This document shows positions 1 through 4,980 of a stretch of DNA of 5,400 nt, in pieces. Location: the NCBI GenBank assembly GCA_009925805.1, contig RFQF01000142.1:1-5400 (forward strand), in the 5' to 3' direction. The first letter of the stretch is position 1. The number at the start of each line of letters is the position of its first letter. The position numbers and the translations under genes are program-made. The DNA is from Flavobacteriia bacterium (GTDB taxonomy: Bacteria; Bacteroidota; Bacteroidia; Flavobacteriales_D; Crocinitomicaceae). Below the pieces are notes generated by a model. That model did not search any database. It had not been told where the DNA came from and was given only the letters and a program-made list of their open reading frames with translations.

Positions 1-1
1 C

Positions 2-808
2 TTCATACCTATGGGAACACAAATTTATACCGTAACGGGAACCAACGCCAATGGATGTTCAAACACAGCGCAGGTTACCGTAACAGTTAATCCATCGCCT
101 AATGTAAGCGCTGGCAGCAACCAAAGTGTCTGTGCTGGAAGCCCGGTTACGCTCTCAGGTTCGGGAGCGAGCAGCTATACATGGAGTAATGGAATCAGCA
201 ATGGCGTTCCTTTTGTTCCAGTTGCCACCCAAACGTATACCGTAACGGGAACGGCGAACGGTTGTTCCAATACCGCACAAGTGACCGTAACAGTGAACCC
301 AATACCAAATATATCTGCTGGTGCAGATCAAAGCATTTGTAGTGGTGACCCCGTTACTTTAAACGGCAGCGGCGGCAGTACCTACCAGTGGAATAATAAT
401 GTGGTCAACGGGCAAGCCTTTACGCCAAACCAAAGTGCCAACTACGTACTTAATGGAACCGATTCTTTAGGTTGTCAAGGAACAGACACTGTGGTGGTTA
501 CTGTGTTGGAAAACGCCACTAGCACCCTCACCCAAACCGCCTTGGATTCCTATACCTTGAACGGTCAAACCTATACGCAAAGTGGCACCTACACCCAAAC
601 TGTACCTGCTGCGAACGGCTGTGACAGCACCATTACATTAAACCTAACGTTGAACTTCACCGGAATTTATGAGCTTGGCACAGGCGCTAAAAAGCTCGTG
701 AAAATCACCGACCTCAACGGTAAAAATATCCCTCGCCGGAAAAACACCCTCATGCTCTTCATATATGAGGATGGCACCGTGGAGCGTGTGTTGGAGATGG
801 AGGAGTGA
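2..808 (+). CDS. Secreted repeat-containing surface protein, C-terminal part (5' end outside window)
   Basis: The reading frame is open from the left edge. The residues before the first ATG (F-I-P-M) match the repeat motif F-V-P-V seen later, so that ATG at 11 is internal and the gene starts upstream. About 268 residues are visible. They contain Ig/PKD-like beta-sandwich repeats of about 70 residues, each with Y-T-V-T-G-T, a GC(S/Q) motif and a V-T-V-T-V-N-P ending, followed by N-x-S-A-G-x-(N/D)-Q-S-(V/I)-C. A different repeat follows (D-S-Y-T-L-N-G-Q-T-Y ... N-G-C-D-S-T-I-T-L), then a roughly 48-residue basic/hydrophobic tail containing L-V-K-I-T-D-L-N-G-K and I-Y-E-D-G-T-V-E-R. Such proteins in Bacteroidota are exported and act at the cell surface, often in adhesion or gliding. 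The tail resembles C-terminal tails of other flavobacterial secreted proteins and may be a sorting signal, but it is not the standard type A form. The specific ligand is unknown. Confidence 0.88.
   Translation, partial: FIPMGTQIYTVTGTNANGCSNTAQVTVTVNPSPNVSAGSNQSVCAGSPVTLSGSGASSYTWSNGISNGVPFVPVATQTYTVTGTANGCSNTAQVTVTVNPIPNISAGADQSICSGDPVTLNGSGGSTYQWNNNVVNGQAFTPNQSANYVLNGTDSLGCQGTDTVVVTVLENATSTLTQTALDSYTLNGQTYTQSGTYTQTVPAANGCDSTITLNLTLNFTGIYELGTGAKKLVKITDLNGKNIPRRKNTLMLFIYEDGTVERVLEMEE
26..442 (+). repeat. Tandem Ig/PKD-like coding repeats (two full units, about 210 and 207 nt)
   Basis: The 17-mer TATACCGTAACGGGAAC occurs at 26-42 and again at 236-252, exactly 210 nt (70 codons) apart. The equivalent Tyr codon of the third, more diverged unit is at 443, another 207 nt (69 codons) on. 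Units one and two are very similar at DNA level around the GCSNTAQVTVTVNP motif. This implies fairly recent duplication or gene conversion, whereas the third unit has diverged. One-codon length differences keep the frame. Confidence 0.8.
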
Positions 809-903
809 TTTAATGTCAGTTGAATTATTGGTCACCTCCTCTGACGGAGTCTGATACTCGTCAGAGTCATCAGACCTTAATCCCTCCTCGAGGAGTGAAA
901 TCA
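806..903. repeat. Nested-hairpin intergenic element (possible REP-like or RNA structure)
   Basis: Several inverted repeats are stacked within about 100 nt after the surface-protein stop codon. CTCTGAC (839-845) pairs with GTCAGAG (860-866), continuing through a one-base bulge (G846) into GAGT (847-850) with ACTC (856-859) around a five-base loop. GTCTGAT (849-855) pairs with ATCAGAC (869-875) and would compete with that hairpin. CTCCTCGAGGAG (884-895) is a perfect 12-bp palindrome. TCACCTCCT (832-840) can pair with AGGAGTGA (891-898) with one bulge. Outermost, TGATTT (806-811) matches AAATCA (898-903). The density is well above chance. It resembles dispersed palindromic elements of Bacteroidota, but copy number cannot be judged here. 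Confidence 0.5.
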
Positions 904-914
904 ATATGCTTACC

Positions 915-957
915 CCCTGTTGTACGGGATTTGAAATCCCGTGGAACAGGGTTTTTT
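915..957 (+). terminator. Intrinsic terminator-like hairpin with T-run after the surface-protein gene
   Basis: CCCTGTT (915-921) pairs with AACAGGG (945-951). Inside it, CGGGATTT (925-932) pairs with AAATCCCG (934-941), separated by a three-base internal mismatch zone on each side. Six T residues (952-957) follow directly on the plus strand, so the hairpin is oriented to stop plus-strand transcription from the gene ending at 808. It also lies just beyond the higA stop codon on the other strand, where it has no T-run, so it could at most act as a weaker 3'-end structure there. The stem is longer than a minimal terminator and may also belong to a dispersed palindromic family. Confidence 0.72.
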
Positions 958-958
958 C

Positions 959-1258
959 TTACTCCGCTTTCCCAACGACTGGTTTTAAATTATTAAACTC
1001 TTGATTTTTTTGATTACGTTCCTCCTCCAAGTCGTAGTCATCTTGGAGCCCCATCCAAAATTTTGCACTGGTGTTGAAGAATTTTGCAAACCGAATGGCC
1101 GTATCTGCTGTAATTCTTCGCTTACCCTTGATGATCTCCGAAATACGCGTTTGAGGAAGGAACGTTTCCTTGGCCAATCGATAGGCAGTAATTTCCATTG
1201 GAATTAAGAATTCCGATAATAAAATTTCACCCGGATGTATATTCTTGAGCTTTTCCAT
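959..1258 (-). CDS. higA: HigA-family (XRE/VapI-type) antitoxin, helix-turn-helix repressor
   Basis: This 99-residue protein has the hallmark HigA layout. It shows I-H-P-G-E near the N-terminus (7-11), a helix-turn-helix around residues 24-45 (A-Y-R-L-A-K ... R-I-S-E-I-I-K-G-K-R), then I-T-A-D-T-A-I-R-F-A-K-F-F (49-61) and F-W-M-G-L-Q (67-72). Family members bind and neutralise the HigB ribosome-dependent mRNA interferase and repress their own operon by binding palindromic operators. The gene appears full length and intact. Its start lies 10 nt after the stop codon of the upstream toxin remnant, the normal toxin-first order of higBA. No Shine-Dalgarno sequence is evident. Because the toxin looks truncated, this is probably an orphan antitoxin, which might persist as a regulator or protect against a related HigB elsewhere; that is inference. 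The gene converges on the surface-protein gene. Confidence 0.92.
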   Translation of the reverse strand: MEKLKNIHPGEILLSEFLIPMEITAYRLAKETFLPQTRISEIIKGKRRITADTAIRFAKFFNTSAKFWMGLQDDYDLEEERNQKNQEFNNLKPVVGKAE

Positions 1259-1268
1259 AGCTGTTTGG

Positions 1269-1448
1269 TTAATGGTAATCTACAATTTTGGTTTCATATG
1301 CATCATTGCTGACCCACTTAAAGATGATTCGCCATTGATTGTTAATCCGAATACTGAAGTATTCTTGTAAATCACCTTTTAGTTTTTCCAGTCGGTTAGA
1401 TGGTGGCATGCGATGCCTAAAAGAACGAATAGTATTGCATTTAATTAT
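1269..1448 (-). pseudogene. higB: HigB-type toxin remnant, N-terminal half missing
   Basis: On the minus strand the frame ending in TAA at 1269-1271 encodes the C-terminal half of a RelE-fold HigB toxin: P-P-S-N-R-L-E-K-L-K-G-D-L, then S-I-R-I-N-N-Q-W-R-I-I-F-K-W, then the classic ending K-I-V-D-Y-H. Family members are usually about 90-95 residues. From the only in-frame ATG (1407-1409) just 46 residues are encoded, and the frame closes at an upstream TAA (1449-1451). The helical N-terminal half of the toxin is absent. The likely active-site region at the C-terminus is kept, but a folded toxin is unlikely. Loss of homology falls close to the palindromic repeat at 1463-1547, suggesting that insertion or deletion there removed the 5' end. 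A short functional variant starting at 1409 cannot be excluded. The gene precedes higA by 10 nt. Confidence 0.82.
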
Positions 1449-1462
1449 TTATGCGCTTCCTG

Positions 1463-1547
1463 GGTGCGCCCTTCGACAGGCTCAGGGAGCGCACCTCCCC
1501 TAATTTTATTCAGTTTTAGCGGTCCCTGAGCTTGTCGAAGGGCCGCT
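1463..1547. repeat. Inverted pair of palindromic intergenic repeats (REP/BIME-like)
   Basis: Two 21-nt arms, 1468-1488 and 1523-1543, are inverted copies with a single mismatch; their core is CCCTTCGACA(G/A)GCTCAGGG. Each arm also sits in its own small hairpin. GGTGCGC (1463-1469) pairs with GCGCACC (1489-1495), and AGCGG (1518-1522) pairs with CCGCT (1543-1547) with an inner CCCT/AGGG. About 34 nt separate the arms. This core sequence is familiar to me as a dispersed palindrome in intergenic regions of many bacteria, including Bacteroidota. It lies downstream of ygiQ, whose minus-strand stop codon is at 1583, and may shape the 3' end of that transcript. The flanks at 1449-1462 and 1548-1582 hold nothing else that I can recognise. 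Confidence 0.8.
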
Positions 1548-1582
1548 TTCAATGTGCCAAAGGAATTCAACGTGCTTCTGAA

Positions 1583-3463
1583 CTACCCTCCCCTGCGCTT
1601 AGCTAACCAAGGAGGAAGCTGTTTTTCATGCGGACGTTCTACTAATTTCTGACTTAAATCTGCACGGCCGGCACGTTTTAATCGGCTTGAAATCCATTCT
1701 TGGTTTTCGCGCTTGTACCAGAAAAAATACCGGTTCTGGTTCTTTTTCTCGTCCGGTGATTTTGCCGTAAACACCGGTTTTAAGGTGTACGGATGCAAGC
1801 CCGTATAATAAATTACCTCAGCTACGGTCATGGGCGTTGGGGTAAAATCCTGCACTTGCTCCAATTTAAAGCCCATGTCCTTGGTTTCGGCCGCTAATTC
1901 GGCCATGTCCGTTTCCTCACACCCCGGATGCGAGGAGATGAAATAAGGGATTAATGGTTGATTCAATTTATGCTTCGCCGAAATAGATTCATACTTTTCC
2001 TTGAACTTGTGAAAATACTTGAACGAAGGCTTCCGCATTACTTTCAAGGTGTTGTCGGCCGTATGTTCCGGTGCCACCTTCAAGCGTCCACTCACATGGC
2101 GCGTTACGACCTGCTCCAAGTATTCGTCGTGGTTGCCGTCTTCGTTGTTCTTATTAAAATCATCCACCAATAAATCATAACGAATCCCAGACCCCACAAA
2201 GGCTTTTTTGATTTTCGGATGGGCGTCTATCTTTCGATACAACTCGGTCATGGGTTTATGCGAGGTGTCCAGGTTATTGCAAATCACCGGATGGATGCAA
2301 CTTGGCGCTACACAGCGGGCGCAAATGCTTTCGTCTTTGCCTTTCATTTTATACATGTTGGCCGAAGGTCCGCCCACATCCGATAAATACCCTTTAAAAT
2401 CAGGATGAGCCGCAATTTCCTCTAATTCCTTCATAATGGAACCCTCGCTGCGTGAGGCAATGAATTTCCCTTGATGCGCGGAAATCGTACAAAAACTACA
2501 CCCCCCAAAACACCCGCGGTGAATGTTCAAGGAAAACTTGATCATTTCATAGGCGGGGATGGTCCCACGCTTCTTATACTTTGGGTGGGGTAAGCGCGTG
2601 TAGGGCAATTCAAACGAAGCATCGATTTCGTTTTCCGTCATGGTAGGATACGGCGGATTCACCACCAGGCGTTGATCCCCTACTTCTTGCAAAATTCGAT
2701 TGGCACTGAGTTTATTGGATTCTACCTCCACGATTTTAAAATTGGCGGCATAGGCCACCTTGTCGTTCAAGCATGCTTCGTGGCTTGCCAATGAAACCGT
2801 TTCCCAATGTTTATTTTTTAATACGTCTTCTTCCTTATTTTGCACGTAGGCAATTTGGGGCAAGGTGCGTATTTGTTCGAAAGGAACGCCTTTTTTCAAC
2901 AACTTAAGAAAGGTGCGCAAGGGTTGTTCTCCCATGCCATAAACTAAAGCATCGGCTTTACTGTCCACTAGAATGGATGGAAAGAGCTTATCCGCCCAAT
3001 AGTCGTAATGCGTTACCCGCCGTAAAGAGGCTTCAATCCCTCCCAACAACACAGGTACATCCGGAAAAAGTTCTTTTAAGATGTTTGAATATACCGTACT
3101 GGCATAATCCGGACGAAATCCGGCTACGCCTCCCGGGGTATAGGCATCGGTGGAGCGCAAGCGTTTACCTGCAGTGTAATGGTTCACCATGGAATCCATG
3201 CATCCGGCAGTCACCCCAAAGAAGTATTTGGGTTTGCCGAGTTTCTTGAAATCCCGTAAATCGTCGCGCCAGTTCGGTTGCGCAATGATGCCAATGCGAA
3301 AGCCTTCGTCTTCCATGATGCGCCCAATGACCGCGGTGCCAAAGGATGGATGGTCCACATAGGCATCACCGGAAATTAAAATAACATCGAAGGCATCCCA
3401 GCCCCGCTTTTCAGCTTCTTTGAGCGATAAGGGCAACCAATCGGAAAGGGGACGTTCTTGCAT
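1583..3463 (-). CDS. ygiQ: YgiQ family radical SAM protein (UPF0313)
   Basis: The 626-residue protein matches the YgiQ family throughout. The N-terminal domain contains D-V-I-L-I-S-G-D-A-Y-V-D-H-P-S-F (26-41), P-G-G-V-A-G-F-R-P-D (110-119) and G-G-I-E-A-S-L-R-R (141-149). The radical SAM core carries the cluster motif C-F-G-G-C-S-F-C, with C318, C322 and C325 expected to ligate a 4Fe-4S cluster that cleaves S-adenosylmethionine. A second cysteine group, C381, C384, C389 and C395 after G-G-P-S-A-N, is also typical of the family and could bind another metal centre. The C-terminus (F-F-W-Y-K-R ... R-L-K-R-A-G-R-A-D-L) fits the DUF3362 extension. The substrate is unknown to me. It is shorter than the E. 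coli protein (about 740 residues) but near the length I expect for Bacteroidota. The start is the only ATG after an in-frame TAA 12 nt upstream. It lies 39 nt behind the YHYH gene. Confidence 0.95.
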   Translation of the reverse strand: MQERPLSDWLPLSLKEAEKRGWDAFDVILISGDAYVDHPSFGTAVIGRIMEDEGFRIGIIAQPNWRDDLRDFKKLGKPKYFFGVTAGCMDSMVNHYTAGKRLRSTDAYTPGGVAGFRPDYASTVYSNILKELFPDVPVLLGGIEASLRRVTHYDYWADKLFPSILVDSKADALVYGMGEQPLRTFLKLLKKGVPFEQIRTLPQIAYVQNKEEDVLKNKHWETVSLASHEACLNDKVAYAANFKIVEVESNKLSANRILQEVGDQRLVVNPPYPTMTENEIDASFELPYTRLPHPKYKKRGTIPAYEMIKFSLNIHRGCFGGCSFCTISAHQGKFIASRSEGSIMKELEEIAAHPDFKGYLSDVGGPSANMYKMKGKDESICARCVAPSCIHPVICNNLDTSHKPMTELYRKIDAHPKIKKAFVGSGIRYDLLVDDFNKNNEDGNHDEYLEQVVTRHVSGRLKVAPEHTADNTLKVMRKPSFKYFHKFKEKYESISAKHKLNQPLIPYFISSHPGCEETDMAELAAETKDMGFKLEQVQDFTPTPMTVAEVIYYTGLHPYTLKPVFTAKSPDEKKNQNRYFFWYKRENQEWISSRLKRAGRADLSQKLVERPHEKQLPPWLAKRRGG

Positions 3464-3502
3464 GCCGTAAAGTTACGAAAAGCAAGGCGCTAAATGCAGC
3501 AA

Positions 3503-4864
3503 TTAGTGAACGATCACCGTTTTGCTTTGCTTTCCTGCAGCGTCTTGATACGAAATGAAGTAAGTTCCTGCGTACAGGGTACTTACATCAAAGAACGCCA
3601 TGGTAGAACCCGGTAAGATGGTTTGTTTTCCGACCACTTTACCTTGAATATCGGTTAAAGTCAACTCCATTGCCTGCTGCACTAAACCAATGGCTTGAAC
3701 GACGAAAACATCATTGCTCGGATTCGGGAATACCCGTAATTCAGAAACCGCATTTTCCGTAAGACCGTTCACCGGTTGATACACCGTTGTGGCTTCTGTT
3801 ACCGAATTCACCTTTGCACCGGTGACAACGCCGTAATAAGTGGGCCCGATTAAATAAGGATAAGCAGAATTCCACTGCGCATCCACCGTAGCAAAATAAC
3901 AGTACATGCCATTGGGATATTCGGGGGTAACACAGAATCGACCGTTGTGTACATCTAAATAATCCGCTTGACCTGGGTGGTTAATGAATTCATAATCTTC
4001 CCGGAAATATCCCAAAGGATACGTGGCAGAAACGGCAGGTCCATCGGGTACATCGGTGCCATCGGCCCATACGAGGCGTGTGGCGATGTTGCGAAGTTGG
4101 TAACCGGATTTGATGCGGGTAATGCCTCCCGTACCATCCGCATTTTTGTACCCGTAGGCGCCATACACCGGGTAACCATCGTACGAATAACCAATCAAGG
4201 GCGAATGAGTAGTTGAATCGATGGCATATAAACCCTCGGCATCGTAGAGGGTACAAATGTTCGAAATCACGTTGAGGTCTAAGTTAAAGGCGCTCGGATT
4301 TTGGTGGTGGTGATAATTGCCCATGGCTGGGTGCCCTTTGGAGCAATCAAAACCGGATCTTTCAGCAAGTACCGCGTCGCGGTTCCAAGACATACTCGCC
4401 ATAGGGCCTCCCGGGCAAGCGGGATTTCCCGGACCTCCGCAAAGAGAATTTGTGGTAGAATTCCAAGCCACCCCATCGCGGTAATCAAACATGGCCACCC
4501 CGTTGATAAAAATGCCGATATTTCCGCCGGTAGTTGCGGTTCCAGCACCAGCATTTGGGCTTGGATTTCGGCTGATTTTAAAGATGGCGTTCTGGTTGGT
4601 GGTAATGGAAGGGTTTCCTAGAAACGGGCCTGTGATATAGGAAGGAACCCCCGTGGTGGTAACATATACCCAGTTCGTGGAATACTGCACCTGTTGCACA
4701 TTCGCTAAATCGGCATCCACAATCGGGGTTGAATTTCCCTGCACATAATGGCGTCCTGTGGTACCATTGGTATTGATTAACCAAGAAGTTACGGTAGGGG
4801 TTAATCCTTGCGCTCCGCCAAGGAATCCTAGAGAAAGAAAAGAAACCAAAAGAACATTTTTCAT
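3503..4864 (-). CDS. Secreted YHYH-domain protein with T9SS type A sorting domain
   Basis: I start this 453-residue protein at the ATG whose product opens with a clear signal peptide (M-K-N-V-L-L-V-S-F-L ... G-G-A-Q-G, cleavage near residue 20). The frame also extends to an ATG at 4963, but those extra codons would run through the terminator of the rhodopsin gene. The body matches the YHYH domain: G-I-F-I-N-G-V-A-M-F-D-Y-R-D-G (117-131), G-H-P-A-M-G-N-Y-H-H-H-Q-N-P (177-190), S-P-L-I-G-Y-S-Y-D-G-Y-P-V-Y-G (221-235), Y-P-L-G-Y-F-R-E-D-Y-E (282-292) and C-V-T-P-E-Y-P-N-G-M-Y-C-Y-F (311-324). Six cysteines (C142, C150, C174, C204, C311, C322) could form disulfides outside the cell. Residues 378-453 are a type A T9SS tail (V-F-P-N-P-S-N ... 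G-T-Y-F-I), cleaved after outer-membrane export. The biochemical function of YHYH domains is not established as far as I know; the histidine cluster suggests metal binding, which is inference. Confidence 0.93.
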   Translation of the reverse strand: MKNVLLVSFLSLGFLGGAQGLTPTVTSWLINTNGTTGRHYVQGNSTPIVDADLANVQQVQYSTNWVYVTTTGVPSYITGPFLGNPSITTNQNAIFKISRNPSPNAGAGTATTGGNIGIFINGVAMFDYRDGVAWNSTTNSLCGGPGNPACPGGPMASMSWNRDAVLAERSGFDCSKGHPAMGNYHHHQNPSAFNLDLNVISNICTLYDAEGLYAIDSTTHSPLIGYSYDGYPVYGAYGYKNADGTGGITRIKSGYQLRNIATRLVWADGTDVPDGPAVSATYPLGYFREDYEFINHPGQADYLDVHNGRFCVTPEYPNGMYCYFATVDAQWNSAYPYLIGPTYYGVVTGAKVNSVTEATTVYQPVNGLTENAVSELRVFPNPSNDVFVVQAIGLVQQAMELTLTDIQGKVVGKQTILPGSTMAFFDVSTLYAGTYFISYQDAAGKQSKTVIVH

Positions 4865-4892
4865 AGCGAATAGGTTTTTAAAATGAGTTGCA

Positions 4893-4900
4893 TAAAGGTA
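4893..4900 (-). promoter_or_regulatory. Possible Bacteroidota -7 promoter element for the YHYH gene
   Basis: On the minus strand the sequence TACCTTTA matches seven of eight positions of the Bacteroidota -7 consensus TAnnTTTG. It lies about 29 nt before the proposed ATG at 4864 and downstream of the rhodopsin terminator, a sensible place for a promoter. No convincing -33 TTG element is seen at the usual spacing, so this is only a candidate. Confidence 0.25.
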
Positions 4901-4932
4901 CCATTCTTTTCGACATAAAAAAATAGGTAGAT

Positions 4933-4957
4933 AAAAAAAGGGGGATTGCTCCCCCTT
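4933..4957 (-). terminator. Intrinsic terminator of the rhodopsin gene
   Basis: On the minus strand this reads AAGGGGGA-GCAA-TCCCCCTT followed by a T-run, complementary to A4933-A4939. The stem is eight perfect base pairs (4938-4945 with 4950-4957) with a four-base loop (4946-4949). It lies 23 nt after the rhodopsin stop codon, so the rhodopsin transcript should end here and the following YHYH gene needs its own promoter. It also argues against the longer upstream start for that gene. Confidence 0.92.
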
Positions 4958-4980
4958 AACCAAACCTAACTATTATGAAA

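Noticed and set aside
644..904. Minus-strand open frame of 86 codons antisense to the surface-protein end
   Set aside because: Most of it lies opposite a clearly coding frame and its start falls in the hairpin element. The predicted protein shows no recognisable motif, so it is a shadow frame.
1410..1430. I-R-S-F-R-H-R before the toxin remnant as a surviving HigB N-terminus joined by internal deletion
   Set aside because: It resembles some HigB starts, but it has no Met codon and can equally be read as the linker region before P-P-S-N. Simple loss of the 5' half is the more economical explanation.
1463..1547. CRISPR or IS terminal inverted repeats
   Set aside because: There are only two inverted arms with a 34-nt gap, no regularly spaced direct repeats, and no transposase between or beside them.
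3468..3475. TAACTTTA just before ygiQ as a -7 promoter element
   Set aside because: It lies only about 5 nt from the ATG, would require a leaderless transcript, and has no properly spaced -33 element.
3968..4621. Plus- and minus-strand alternative frames inside the YHYH gene
   Set aside because: All overlap a well-supported coding frame with family motifs and show no motifs of their own.
4865..4963. N-terminal extension of the YHYH protein starting at 4963
   Set aside because: The extra 33 codons overlap the rhodopsin terminator and would bury the signal peptide. The ATG at 4864 begins a normal signal peptide.
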